Shown: positions 35,968-44,627 of the stretch, piece after piece
Layout of the letters: the number at the start of each line of letters is the position of its first letter
Position numbering within the stretch: position 1 is the first letter of the stretch
From: Bradyrhizobium_A sp052115025
Lineage (GTDB): Bacteria; Pseudomonadota; Alphaproteobacteria; Rhizobiales; Xanthobacteraceae
DNA length: 64,000 nt
Assembly (NCBI RefSeq): GCF_052115025.1
Contig: NZ_JBFRFW010000020.1
Coordinates: 1 to 64,000 of the forward strand
Direction: 5' to 3'
Program-made: the position numbers and the translations under genes
The notes under the pieces: model-generated
What the model was told of the DNA's origin: nothing
Databases searched by the model: none
The model's input: the letters and a program-made list of their open reading frames with translations, nothing else

Positions 35968-37182
35968 TTACGAGAACGCCTGGATGCCGGTGATGGCGCG
36001 GCCGAGGATCAGGGCGTGAACGTCGTGGGTGCCCTCGTAGGTGTTCACGGTTTCGAGGTTCTGGGCGTGACGCATCACCTGGAATTCGCTGGAGATGCCG
36101 TTGCCGCCATGCATGTCGCGCGCGACGCGGGCGATGTCGAGGGCCTTGCCGCAGTTGTTGCGCTTGACGATGGAGATCATCTCCGGCGCCATCTTGCCGG
36201 CATCCATCAGGCGGCCGACCTGAAGCGAGCCCTGCAGGCCCAGCGAGATGTCGGTCATCATGTCGGCGAGCTTCTTCTGCACCAGCTGGGTGGCGGCGAG
36301 CGGCCGGCCGAACTGCTTGCGGTCGAGCACATACTGGCGGGCGCGATGGAAGCAGTCCTCGGCGGCGCCCATCGCGCCCCACGAAATGCCGTAGCGGGCG
36401 CGGTTGAGGCAGCCGAACGGGCCCTTGAGGCCGGAAACGTTGGGCAGCAGGTTTTCTTCCGGCACCACGACACCGTCCATCACGATCTCGCCGGTGATCG
36501 ACGCGCGCAAGGAGAGCTTGCCCTTGATCTTCGGCGCGGACAGACCCTTCATGCCTTTTTCCAGCACGAATCCGCGGATCTGGTTGTCGTGCGCCGCCGA
36601 CTTGGCCCACACCACGAACACGTCGGCGATCGGGGCGTTGGAGATCCACATCTTGCTGCCGGTCAGGCGGTAGCCGTCGGCGACCTTCTCGGCACGGGTC
36701 TTCATGCCGCCGGGATCGGAGCCGGCATCCGGCTCGGTCAGGCCGAAGCAGCCGACCCATTCGCCCGAAGCAAGCTTGGGCAGGTACTTCTTGCGCTGGT
36801 TCTCGTCGCCATAGGCGTAGATCGGATACATCACCAGCGACGACTGCACGCTGTTCATCGAGCGATAGCCGGAGTCGACACGCTCGACCTCACGCGCCAC
36901 GAGGCCGTAGGCGACGTAGCCGGCATTGGCGCAACCGTACTCTTCCGGGAAGGTCACGCCGATCAGGCCGAGCTCGCCCATCTCGCGGAAAATCTCGCGA
37001 TCGGTCTTCTCTTCGAGATACGCCTCGGTCACCCGCGGCAGCAGCTTTTCCTGGGCATACTGGCGCGCGGTGTCGCGGATCATGCGCTCGTCTTCGGTGA
37101 GCTGATCCTCGAGCAGGAATGGATCGTCCCACTGGAACGCGGCCGCGGCCGGCTTGTCCTTGGTTTGCGCACGCACGCTCAT
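35968..37182 (-). CDS. gcdH: Glutaryl-CoA dehydrogenase
   Basis: 404 residues from the ATG at 37182, with a GAGG tract before it. Acyl-CoA dehydrogenase fold: GCFGLTEPDAGSDPGGM, LTGSKMWISNAP, the middle beta domain, and the C-terminal helical domain. The segment YEGTHDVHALILGRAITG carries the catalytic Glu at about residue 383, and the stretch around it is characteristic of glutaryl-CoA dehydrogenase rather than straight-chain enzymes. The enzyme oxidatively decarboxylates glutaryl-CoA to crotonyl-CoA in lysine, tryptophan and aromatic acid breakdown, passing electrons to ETF. It has no catabolic partner in the window. Confidence 0.94.
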   Translation of the reverse strand: MSVRAQTKDKPAAAAFQWDDPFLLEDQLTEDERMIRDTARQYAQEKLLPRVTEAYLEEKTDREIFREMGELGLIGVTFPEEYGCANAGYVAYGLVAREVERVDSGYRSMNSVQSSLVMYPIYAYGDENQRKKYLPKLASGEWVGCFGLTEPDAGSDPGGMKTRAEKVADGYRLTGSKMWISNAPIADVFVVWAKSAAHDNQIRGFVLEKGMKGLSAPKIKGKLSLRASITGEIVMDGVVVPEENLLPNVSGLKGPFGCLNRARYGISWGAMGAAEDCFHRARQYVLDRKQFGRPLAATQLVQKKLADMMTDISLGLQGSLQVGRLMDAGKMAPEMISIVKRNNCGKALDIARVARDMHGGNGISSEFQVMRHAQNLETVNTYEGTHDVHALILGRAITGIQAFS

Positions 37183-37365
37183 GGGTGATCCTCTTTCCTT
37201 TTGAATTGTTTGACATTTTGTCGCGACCCAACGGCCCGGCGACGTTGGGCGGCAGGTTACGGCGTTACCGGCACATTGCAAGGCCCCGTGGCGCAGAGGC
37301 CCATGCGGAAGATATTTTAAGCTTAAAACGATTGCCGTGGCAATGGCGCCGGGCGACCGCGGCCC

Positions 37366-38034
37366 TCAGCGGTCGGCAGCCTCGACCGCAAGGCCCGCGG
37401 CCTTCCAGTCCGGAAAGCCGGCCGCGAGCCGGCGCACACGAAAGCCCTGATCACGCAGCAGCGCCGCAGCCGTCGCCGACAGCACGCAGTACGGCCCGCG
37501 GCAGTAGGCGACGATCTCGTGTCCGCGCGGCAGTTCGGCGAGCCGCCGCGCGAGCTCCTCCAGTGGAATGTTGAGCGCGCCCGGCAGATGGCCGAGCGCA
37601 TATTCCTCGGTGGGCCGCACATCGAGCAGCGTGACGCTGTTGTCGCCAAGGCACGCCAGCAGTTCCTCGCGCGACATCGCGTCCGCGCCTTCGGCGGCCG
37701 GATCGGCCGCCAGCGCGCGCATCTCGGCACGGCCATGCGCCGCATAGGCGCGCAGGCTCGCCAGCAGCGGCTCGATCGGACCATTCCCTAAACGATAGAG
37801 CACGCGCTTGCCGTCGCGGCGGGCGACGACAAAGCCGGCGCGGCGCAGGTGCTGCAGATGCTGGGAGGTGTTGGCGATGCTGAGGCTGGCGAGCTCCGCC
37901 AGCCGCTCCACCGACCGTTCGCCCTGCGCGATGTGCTCCAGCAACACCAGGCGATGGGCATGGCCGAGGGTGCGGGCAATCTCGGCGAGATCCGCGAACA
38001 GCTGGCTAGGCGCGTCGTCAGGGGTCATTGACAT
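37366..38034 (-). CDS. ArsR-family regulator fused to a rhodanese domain
   Basis: 222 residues. The N-terminal winged-helix domain (about 10-95) has TLGHAHRLVLLEHIAQGER, ERLAELASLSIANTSQHLQ and VARRDGKRVLYRL. The C-terminal rhodanese domain (about 120-215) has VTLLDVRPTEEYALGHLPGA and an active loop CRGPYC (Cys178 and Cys183). Usual metal-ligand cysteines of the ArsR helix are not seen, so the rhodanese cysteines may sense sulfur species or redox state. It is divergent from a DUF2938 gene with a palindrome between them, so it probably represses both. Known fusions of this type occur in Rhizobiales and their signal is not established. Confidence 0.92.
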   Translation of the reverse strand: MSMTPDDAPSQLFADLAEIARTLGHAHRLVLLEHIAQGERSVERLAELASLSIANTSQHLQHLRRAGFVVARRDGKRVLYRLGNGPIEPLLASLRAYAAHGRAEMRALAADPAAEGADAMSREELLACLGDNSVTLLDVRPTEEYALGHLPGALNIPLEELARRLAELPRGHEIVAYCRGPYCVLSATAAALLRDQGFRVRRLAAGFPDWKAAGLAVEAADR

Positions 38035-38053
38035 CGATCTAGCATCGATACAT

Positions 38054-38075
38054 CATTCAAGCAAATAATTGAATG
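38054..38075. promoter_or_regulatory. Candidate ArsR-type operator
   Basis: CATTCAA and TTGAATG, perfect 7-bp arms separated by GCAAATAA, form an A/T-rich imperfect palindrome within the 102-bp gap between the ArsR-rhodanese gene and the DUF2938 gene. This is the shape of sites bound by dimeric ArsR repressors. The ATCGAT pairs at 38034-38050 may extend the region. Confidence 0.6.
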
Positions 38076-38136
38076 AGTATCATCGCAACCTCAACGGTTG
38101 CGAAGGCCTGCCCGCACCACCCCGGAGACCAACCTG

Positions 38137-38640
38137 ATGAACGACCTGACGAAAATCCTTGCCGGGGCCATCGCAATCGGGGCCGGTGCCACCGCGGTGA
38201 TGGACCTGTGGGCACTGCTGCAGCGCCAGCTGCTCGGCATCCCCGCGCTCGACTACCGTCTGGTCGGCCGCTGGCTCGGCCACCTGACAAAAGGCCGCCT
38301 CGCCCATGAGGCGATCGGCCGGGCGTCGCCGGTCGCAGGCGAAGCCGCGCTCGGGTGGGCCGCGCATTACGCCATCGGCATCGCCTTCGCCGGCGTCCTG
38401 CTCGCGGTCGCCGGCGTCGGCTGGATGACAAGGCCGACGCTCGCGCCCGCCCTCATCGTCGGCGTCGGCAGCATCCTTGCGCCGTTCCTGATCATGCAGC
38501 CGGCGTTCGGCTTCGGCATCGCCGCGTCGAAAACGCCAAGTCCCTGGGGGGCGCGGCTGCGCAGCCTCATCACCCACACCGTGTTCGCGCTCGGGCTGTA
38601 TCTGTCGGGGCTGGCGATGGCGGCGGTGCTGCGCGGGTGA
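38137..38640 (+). CDS. DUF2938 family membrane protein
   Basis: 167 residues from the ATG at 38137, with GGAGA upstream. Four hydrophobic segments are visible: ILAGAIAIGAGATAVMDLWAL, AALGWAAHYAIGIAFAGVLL, LAPALIVGVGSILAPFLIM and LITHTVFALGLYLSGLAMAA. The segment LGIPALDYRLVGRWLGHL is typical of DUF2938. Function is unknown. Divergent transcription from an ArsR-rhodanese regulator, with a palindrome in between, suggests it is that regulator's target; a role in exporting or tolerating a small thiol- or sulfur-containing compound is only a guess. Confidence 0.85.
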   Translation: MNDLTKILAGAIAIGAGATAVMDLWALLQRQLLGIPALDYRLVGRWLGHLTKGRLAHEAIGRASPVAGEAALGWAAHYAIGIAFAGVLLAVAGVGWMTRPTLAPALIVGVGSILAPFLIMQPAFGFGIAASKTPSPWGARLRSLITHTVFALGLYLSGLAMAAVLRG

Positions 38641-38670
38641 GGCAGCGGTCGCAGCGACATCAGAAAAGCT

Positions 38671-38742
38671 GTAACCCGGGGTGAGCGCAGCGATACCCGG
38701 GACGATATCACCCGGATGTCGCTTCGCTCATCCGGGCTACGA
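38671..38742. repeat. Intergenic hairpin repeat, family D
   Basis: GTAACCCGGGGTGAGCGCAG, then CGATACCCGGG, then CACCCGGATGTCGCTTCGCTC ATCCGGGCTAC in near-complementary order form two GC-rich hairpins. It directly precedes a family A repeat at 38781. Confidence 0.65.
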
Positions 38743-38780
38743 TCATCATCTTCGTAATCGTGCTACCGTCCGTTACGACT

Positions 38781-38889
38781 TCCTCCTCATGGTGAGAAGC
38801 GCGGCACCGCCGCGCGTCTCGAACCATGAGGCCACCGAAGCGGCCTCATCCTTCGAGACGCAGGCTACGCCAGCTCTTCAGGATGAGGA
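38781..38889. repeat. Paired-hairpin intergenic repeat, family A copy 3
   Basis: CCTCCTCATGGTGAG with GTCTCGAACCATGAGG, then GGCCTCATCCTTCGAGACG with CTCTTCAGGATGAGG. It fills the gap between the DUF2938 gene and the 3' end of ribB. Confidence 0.85.
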
Positions 38890-38925
38890 GATAGACTGCG
38901 TCAGACACCCGGGAGCCTTCGCCCC

Positions 38926-40002
38926 TCAGCCCTCGAGCCGCTCGCTGCACACGATCTCGATGCCGAAGCCCGACAGGCCCTTGTAGTCGTGGGTGGACGT
39001 CGACAGGTTGCGGATCGAGGTGACGCCGAGGTCACGCAGGATCTGCGCGCCGACGCCGACTTCACGCCACTGCCGGTTGCGGTCGGCCTCGGCCGACGAC
39101 AGCTCGGCGAGCGGCTCGACCGGCACGCCGGCGGCGCCGTCGCGCAGGTAGACCAGCACGCCCGAGCCGCACTTCTTGAACTGCTCGAGCGAGGACAGCA
39201 CGTCGCGCGGCCCGGCGAACAGGTCCTTGACGATGTTCGGCTTGTGGAAGCGCGTCAGCACGTTCTTGCCGTCACCGATGCCGCCATAGACGAAGGCTGC
39301 GTGGTAGATCGGATCGAACGGCGAGCGATAGGCATAGCCCTGCAACGGCCCGATCGGGCTGTCGACGGTGAAGGTCGAGACGCGCTCGATCAGTTTCTCC
39401 CGCGCCTGGCGGTAGGCGATCATGTCCGCAATGGTGACATGCTTGAGCTTGTGCTTGTCGGCGAAGGCCGCGACCTGCGCGCCCTTCATCACCGTGCCGT
39501 CGTCGTTCATCAGTTCGCTGATGACGCCGACCAGCGGCAGGCCGGAGAGCCGGCAGAGATCGATCGCCGCCTCCGTGTGGCCGGAACGCAGGAGAACGCC
39601 TCCGTCACGGGCGATCAGGGGAAAGATATGCCCCGGGCGGGCAAAATCGCCGGCGCCGGCATTGGGATTGGCAAGCGCGCGGCAGCACGCGGTGCGCTCC
39701 TCAGCGGAGATGCCGGTGGTCATGCCCGGCTTGTAGTCGATCGACACCGTGAACGCGGTCGAATGATTGGAATCATTGTGCGCCACCATCGGATCGAGCC
39801 GCAGGCGGCGGGCGTCCTCGGCCGTGATCGGCGCGCACACGATGCCGGAGGTGTGGCGGACGATGAAGGCCATCTTCTCCGCGGTGCACAGCGACGCGGC
39901 AACGATGAGGTCGCCCTCGCCCTCGCGGTCTTCGTCATCGGTCACCACCACGATTTCGCCGGCGGCGAAAGCCTTCAGGACGTCAGGAATAGGGTGCGGC
40001 AT
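38926..40002 (-). CDS. ribB: 3,4-dihydroxy-2-butanone-4-phosphate synthase fused to a degenerate GTP cyclohydrolase II domain
   Basis: 358 residues. The N-terminal domain (about 1-200) is an intact RibB: DDEDREGEGDL, HTSGIVCAPI, FTVSIDYKPGMTTGISA, GHIFPLIARDGGVLLRSGHTEA. It converts ribulose 5-phosphate to dihydroxybutanone phosphate in riboflavin synthesis. The C-terminal half (about 205-358) has the RibA fold pattern (AYRSPFDPIYHAAFVYGG, KPNIVKDLFAGPRDVL) but lacks the three zinc cysteines of active GTP cyclohydrolase II. Such a degenerate RibA half is usual in alphaproteobacteria. No FMN riboswitch was seen upstream. The gene stands alone on its strand. Confidence 0.93.
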   Translation of the reverse strand: MPHPIPDVLKAFAAGEIVVVTDDEDREGEGDLIVAASLCTAEKMAFIVRHTSGIVCAPITAEDARRLRLDPMVAHNDSNHSTAFTVSIDYKPGMTTGISAEERTACCRALANPNAGAGDFARPGHIFPLIARDGGVLLRSGHTEAAIDLCRLSGLPLVGVISELMNDDGTVMKGAQVAAFADKHKLKHVTIADMIAYRQAREKLIERVSTFTVDSPIGPLQGYAYRSPFDPIYHAAFVYGGIGDGKNVLTRFHKPNIVKDLFAGPRDVLSSLEQFKKCGSGVLVYLRDGAAGVPVEPLAELSSAEADRNRQWREVGVGAQILRDLGVTSIRNLSTSTHDYKGLSGFGIEIVCSERLEG

Positions 40003-40202
40003 CGGCGCTCACTCTGGGAACGGGTCCAGACACCCGTATGACGCATCATATAACGGTGCGCAACCACCGTGCCATGGCATGGCAGCCCGGCGGACCGCTT
40101 CAGGCGTTTCAAACAGCCAATCCGGGGGTTGGCATTCGCCGCCGAAGCCGCTAAACGTCCGCCCCCTTCCCATTCCCGCCACCTTGCGTTCTCGGACCCG
40201 TC

Positions 40203-41516
40203 ATGCCGAATTCCTCTCCTGCTGTCTCCATCGGCGTCGATTTCGGCACCAGCAACACCGTGGTCGCGCTGGCGAGCGCCGACGGCAAGGTCGATGCCAT
40301 CCGCTTCGACCATGGCGGCAAGAGCCACAGCGTCTACGTCTCGGCGCTGTGCTTCTGGGAGGAGCGGCCGGGCAGCGGCCTCGATCCGCACGCCGAAGGT
40401 GGCCCGTGGGCGATCGAGCAGTTCCTGGAAGGCCGCGCCGTCCACCGCTTCATCCAGTCGTTCAAGACCTTTGCCGCGAGCAAGGCCTTCAACACCACCC
40501 AGGTGTTCCGCAACCGCTACAAGTTCGAGGACCTGCTGGCGGCGTTCCTGCGGACGCTGACGCGCCACGCCGGCGCGGGCTTTGATCTCGCGGCGCCGAC
40601 CATCATGGTCGGCCGCCCGGTGAAGTTCGCCGGCGGCAACCCGGACGAGGCGCTGGCGATGCAGCGCTACCAGACCGCGTTCGCGCGGCTCGGCGCGGAA
40701 CATGCGCGCTATGTCTACGAGCCCGTCGGCGCGGCGTTCTCGTTCGCGCGTCACCTCGACCATGACGCGACCGTGCTGGTCGCCGACTTCGGCGGCGGCA
40801 CCAGCGACTTCTCGGTGATGCGCTTCACCCGCAAGGGCGGCACGCTGCGCGCCGAACCGCTGGGACATGCCGGTATCGGCATCGCCGGCGACAATTTCGA
40901 CTTCCGCATCGTCGACCATGTGGTGTCGCCGAGGCTCGGCAAGGGCTCGACCTACCGTTCGCTCGGCAAGGTGCTGACAATCCCCAGCCACTACTATTCC
41001 AACCTCGCGCGCTGGCACCAGCTCGCGATGATGAAGGGCTCGAACGACCTGCGCGAGCTGCACACGCTGGCCCGCACCGCCGACCAGCCCGAGGCGCTGC
41101 GCAACTTCATCACCATTGTCGAGGACGATCTCGGCTTTGCGCTCTATCGCGCGATCTCGCAGGCCAAAGTCGGCCTGTCGCAGCACGACCGCGTCGACTT
41201 CCGCTTCAACAGCGGCGGCATCGACATCGGCGCGACCATCACGCGCGCCGACTTCGAGAGCTGGATCGAAGACGACGTCGCCCGCCTCGGCGCGACCGTC
41301 GACACCGTGCTCGACGAGGCGGGCCTTGCGGCGCAGGACATCGACAAGGTGTTCCTGACCGGCGGCACCTCGTTCGTGCCGGCGGTGCAGCGCATGTTCA
41401 TGGAGCGCTTCGGCGCCGAACGGCTGACCTCCGCCGACCAGTTCGAATCCATCGCCTTCGGCCTCGCGTTGATCGGACAGACGGTGGAGCCGGAGCGCTG
41501 GACGGTGGCGGCGTAG
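40203..41516 (+). CDS. Hsp70-family protein, YegD-like
   Basis: 437 residues. Actin-like ATPase pattern: phosphate 1 loop IGVDFGTSNTVVAL at about 10-23, VADFGGGTSDFSVM (phosphate 2), GIAGDNFDFRI, and the adenosine region VFLTGGTSFVPAVQ. The substrate-binding domain of DnaK is missing, so this is the short YegD/HSP70-like group. Role unknown; cytosolic ATPase acting on an unidentified partner. It is divergent from ribB (201-bp gap) and followed by a small DUF3551 gene. Confidence 0.92.
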   Translation: MPNSSPAVSIGVDFGTSNTVVALASADGKVDAIRFDHGGKSHSVYVSALCFWEERPGSGLDPHAEGGPWAIEQFLEGRAVHRFIQSFKTFAASKAFNTTQVFRNRYKFEDLLAAFLRTLTRHAGAGFDLAAPTIMVGRPVKFAGGNPDEALAMQRYQTAFARLGAEHARYVYEPVGAAFSFARHLDHDATVLVADFGGGTSDFSVMRFTRKGGTLRAEPLGHAGIGIAGDNFDFRIVDHVVSPRLGKGSTYRSLGKVLTIPSHYYSNLARWHQLAMMKGSNDLRELHTLARTADQPEALRNFITIVEDDLGFALYRAISQAKVGLSQHDRVDFRFNSGGIDIGATITRADFESWIEDDVARLGATVDTVLDEAGLAAQDIDKVFLTGGTSFVPAVQRMFMERFGAERLTSADQFESIAFGLALIGQTVEPERWTVAA

Positions 41517-41638
41517 GACGCGCCGACACACCACGCCGATCAAGAACGCGCGAGCTGGCGCTCGTCACGGACATCGGCGGGAACCCGGTTCCCCGGGCAT
41601 GCGTTTCCTTGGTACGTCATAAATCCCGGGAGCCGCCT

Positions 41639-41899
41639 ATGAAGACCGCCCTCCTCGCCGCCGCCGCGGCTGCCATTGCCGCCACGCTGGCGAGCGCTGC
41701 ACCGGCGAAAGCCGATGTCTATTATCCCTGGTGCCGCTGGGGCACCCATGACTGCATGTATTCGACCTACCAGCAGTGCAGGGCGGCGCTATCCGGCACC
41801 TATGGCGACTGCCGGCCGAACGTGTTGGCGCCGCCGCAGCCGATCTATGACGTCGACACGCCGCGGCGCGATCTCCACCACCGCCACGCGCGGGCGTGA
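41639..41899 (+). CDS. Small exported DUF3551 protein
   Basis: 86 residues from the ATG at 41639. A signal peptide (MKTALLAAAAAAIAATLA, cleavage near APAKA-D) precedes DVYYPWCRWGTHDCMYSTY and QQCRAALSGTYGDCRPN, with the cysteine spacing of DUF3551. This family is very common in Bradyrhizobium-type genomes and has no known function. A second member lies at 46387-46635. Confidence 0.85.
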   Translation: MKTALLAAAAAAIAATLASAAPAKADVYYPWCRWGTHDCMYSTYQQCRAALSGTYGDCRPNVLAPPQPIYDVDTPRRDLHHRHARA

Positions 41900-41947
41900 G
41901 GGTGGCCTTTGCCCAATGATGCCTGCGCGCCACGTGCAGGCGTCGGG

Positions 41948-43960
41948 CTACTTGCCGGAAATGATCCCGCGAATGAGCATGGCCGCCTCCTTGCGGGGCA
42001 ACGCGGCGGCCTCGCGATAGAGCAGCGCCCTGACACGGCAGTACGTCGCCTTGTCCTTGTCGGCGACGTCGCTGCGGTCCACGAGATCGAAGTCCTCCCG
42101 CGTCATGCCCTTCGCCATCAGCCGCTTGATGAGCTTCGCCCACAGTGCCTTGTCGGCCAGTTGAGAGGCTTCGGGACGCTCCGCCGAGGTCTGAATGATA
42201 CGCTCCTTGATCTGGTTGGTGCGCGGCTTCAACTCCGGCGTCAACGCGGCAATGGACCCCGTCATGGTCTCGGTCGACGCATAGTCGAAACAGCGCGCGG
42301 CGCTCTCTGCCGCCAGCGCATCGATGCGATCGGCATGCAGATTGGCGAAATCCACCAGCACATCGTCATCGGCACGCAGCTCGATGGCAATCACGGCCTC
42401 GCGGATCCTGCCGCCCAGGCTGGCTGCAACCTCGGTTTCGGTCTTCCCCGCGACGACGCCGTCATAGAGCACGCCGACAATGTCCTCGAAGCGGCGGGGA
42501 TCGCGCGTGCGCACCGCGCCCATCCAGTTGCTGGTCTGGACGATCCAGTCCGCCAGATTCGCCCGCGTCAGTTCGAACGAAAATCCCGAGATGGCGAAGT
42601 CGGCCCCATCCGACACGCGGGTGATGACGTGAGCCTGGATCAGTTCCGCCTCGGACGGCTTCCAGATGTCGGCGTTTTCCGTGGCCAGCGCCCGCGTGAT
42701 GAACTGCGGGCTGTAGCCGGCCTCCGAGAACACGCGGCGCTGGCCCTGCAGCTCGGGCGTGTCCTTTTCGTCCTTGCCGGCGAACGACCCGCGATGGAAG
42801 CCGAGCGTCGCGCGGTGGAGAAGAACCCGCTCGCGCCCGCCCGCGAAGGCGACGGTGCAGGCCGACAGGCATTGCCCGGAGACATAGGTGATCAGGCCAT
42901 TGTCCTTGATCAGCTGATAGAGCTTCTCGCCTTCGCCGAGCCGGCCGCCAATGCTGTCGAGGTGCACGACCCGGATCTGCCGCGACGCGCGCAGGACGGT
43001 GGCGAAGTCGTCGGTCAGGCCGTACTTGATGCCGCCGGAAATCTCGGCCTCGGTGCCGTTGCGCATCACGCGGATGCTGTAGTCCGGAATGTCCGGATCG
43101 TCGAGGAAGGCGATGCGCGTGACTTCGCGGACCTGCGGCACGCCCTGATCAAGCGCAGCCCCGATCGACTGCAGCAGCGCGACGAACACCATGACCCGGG
43201 CGATGTAGCCCCACGGCGCCGCGCGGCCCGCCGCCCGACGATCCGCGATATAACGCCCGGCGGACCGCCACACACTCACCCATTGCCAGAGCGATATCAC
43301 CGCGATGGCAAGCCACATGCCGACGAACGCGACGAACAGCGCCAGCGGATGGAAGCCGGACTTCACGCCGGGCGTCAGGCTGAGGCCATAGGGCACCAGC
43401 AGGATCGCAATATTGCCGAGAATGCCGAACACCCAGTAGGACACCGGCAGCGAGAAATCGCCGCGCCAGTTGCGGGCGATGAAATTGTTGAAGCGGAGGC
43501 TCTCCGGCGGGGCGGGAGAAACGGCCTCGGACACGGACCCCTCCGCCCCGGGCTCGCGGCGAGCCGCCGCCGCGCGCCAGTCGCGGATCGCGCCGGCAAT
43601 GAATCCGACGACCATCAACGGCACGATGGTGCCGGCGAGATAGCCGATGTTGTGCGCAGTGCCCATCCCGCCCCACGGCAGCAACACGGGTCCGCGCCAC
43701 TGCAACAGGATGTCGGCCGCAGCCAGCAGCGCGCCGGGAAGCGCGCCGTACAAGGCCCAGCGGAACTTGGCGCGCCGTGGCCGCGTCGCGCGATCGTCCG
43801 GCTTCAGCGCCTCGGCCGCCGTCTTCCAGCCCGCAAAGCCGTCGCGCCATACCCGCAGGCGGTCGGCCCGCTCATGGCCGGCGATGCGCCGCCGCAGCTC
43901 GGCTTCGCTGAGCGGGCCGACCTGATCCTCGCCATCGTGCAAAAACCACTCGACGCTCAT
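41948..43960 (-). CDS. GYF-domain membrane protein with ClpP/crotonase-like protease domain
   Basis: 670 residues from the ATG at 43960. The N-terminus is a GYF_2/DUF4339 domain (about 3-55, EWFLHDGEDQVGPLSE and WRDGFAGWKTA). Five or six membrane helices follow at about 70-95, 103-126, 172-194, 206-232 and 250-270. The C-terminal periplasmic or cytosolic part (about 275-480) has a ClpP-like core: VVHLDSIGGRLGEGEKL, a candidate nucleophile Ser367 in SGQCLSACTVAFAGG, and His389 in LGFHRGSF. A long helical tail (about 480-670) follows. The combination is not a standard named enzyme. A membrane-bound serine peptidase or stress sensor is inferred; catalytic competence is untested. Confidence 0.82.
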   Translation of the reverse strand: MSVEWFLHDGEDQVGPLSEAELRRRIAGHERADRLRVWRDGFAGWKTAAEALKPDDRATRPRRAKFRWALYGALPGALLAAADILLQWRGPVLLPWGGMGTAHNIGYLAGTIVPLMVVGFIAGAIRDWRAAAARREPGAEGSVSEAVSPAPPESLRFNNFIARNWRGDFSLPVSYWVFGILGNIAILLVPYGLSLTPGVKSGFHPLALFVAFVGMWLAIAVISLWQWVSVWRSAGRYIADRRAAGRAAPWGYIARVMVFVALLQSIGAALDQGVPQVREVTRIAFLDDPDIPDYSIRVMRNGTEAEISGGIKYGLTDDFATVLRASRQIRVVHLDSIGGRLGEGEKLYQLIKDNGLITYVSGQCLSACTVAFAGGRERVLLHRATLGFHRGSFAGKDEKDTPELQGQRRVFSEAGYSPQFITRALATENADIWKPSEAELIQAHVITRVSDGADFAISGFSFELTRANLADWIVQTSNWMGAVRTRDPRRFEDIVGVLYDGVVAGKTETEVAASLGGRIREAVIAIELRADDDVLVDFANLHADRIDALAAESAARCFDYASTETMTGSIAALTPELKPRTNQIKERIIQTSAERPEASQLADKALWAKLIKRLMAKGMTREDFDLVDRSDVADKDKATYCRVRALLYREAAALPRKEAAMLIRGIISGK

Positions 43961-44123
43961 TACACCCACGCCTCGCCGGGGCGTAGGCATCACCCGCGCA
44001 CAGCACCGATCGGTGCCGTCGCGCGCTCCCCCAAGCGGGGCAAGCCTGCCACAACCGGAACGAGAATCAACTGTCGAGGAAGGGATGATGCGGCGGGCCG
44101 CGGCGGATCCGCGGCCGCGCAGC

Positions 44124-44525
44124 TCAGGCGGCCTTTGTCTTCGCCTTGGCGGCGGGCTTCTTCTTCGCCGGGGCCTTCGCGGCGGCCTTGTTCGCCGCGG
44201 CCGCCTTCTTGGCCGCAGCCTCCTGGGCCACCTTTTCGGCAGCCGCCTTCAGTGCGGCGGCGGTCTCGTCCTCGACCCGCTTGATGGCGCGGGCATAGCT
44301 TTCGGCGGCGTTCTGGGCCGAGATCTGCAGGCGGCGGACGGCAGCCGCGGCGTGCAGCTTGGTCTCCTTCGCGATCTGCCGGAAGCGCTCCTTGGCGCCC
44401 TTGTCCTTGGCCTTCGCCGAGAGCGCCATCAGCCGGTCGTGCCGCTTCTTGACGGCATCCTGCAGCACCTTGTTCTGCTTCTTCGTGATGTCCCGGATGA
44501 CGGCATCCAGATCGGCTTCAGCCAT
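44124..44525 (-). CDS. Histone H1-like Lys/Ala-rich protein
   Basis: 133 residues from the ATG at 44525 (MAEADLDAVIRDITKKQNK). The N-terminal two thirds are helical and charged (VLQDAVKKRHDRLMALSAK, FRQIAKETKLHAAAAV). The last 45 residues are Lys/Ala/Pro repeats (AKKAAAANKAAAKAPAKKKP), similar to histone H1 and Hc1/AlgP-type tails. It is very basic. DNA or nucleoid binding is a reasonable inference. The low-complexity DNA makes copy-number change likely. It is downstream of nothing on its strand within 100 bp. Confidence 0.75.
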   Translation of the reverse strand: MAEADLDAVIRDITKKQNKVLQDAVKKRHDRLMALSAKAKDKGAKERFRQIAKETKLHAAAAVRRLQISAQNAAESYARAIKRVEDETAAALKAAAEKVAQEAAAKKAAAANKAAAKAPAKKKPAAKAKTKAA

Positions 44526-44627
44526 TCCCCAACCCTTCTGATGTGACGGCGGTCGATTGTGGGCAACCGTTGTAGTGGGGAGCGGCGCGTTTGGGAAGCC
44601 AGCGCCGCGGCGCACAGCCGGCGCGCC

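Noticed and set aside
40003..40202. FMN riboswitch upstream of ribB
   Set aside because: The conserved FMN-element sequence blocks are not seen on the minus strand in this gap.
41909..44284. 791-codon plus-strand open frame
   Set aside because: Antisense to the GYF/ClpP-like gene; composition is that of a shadow.
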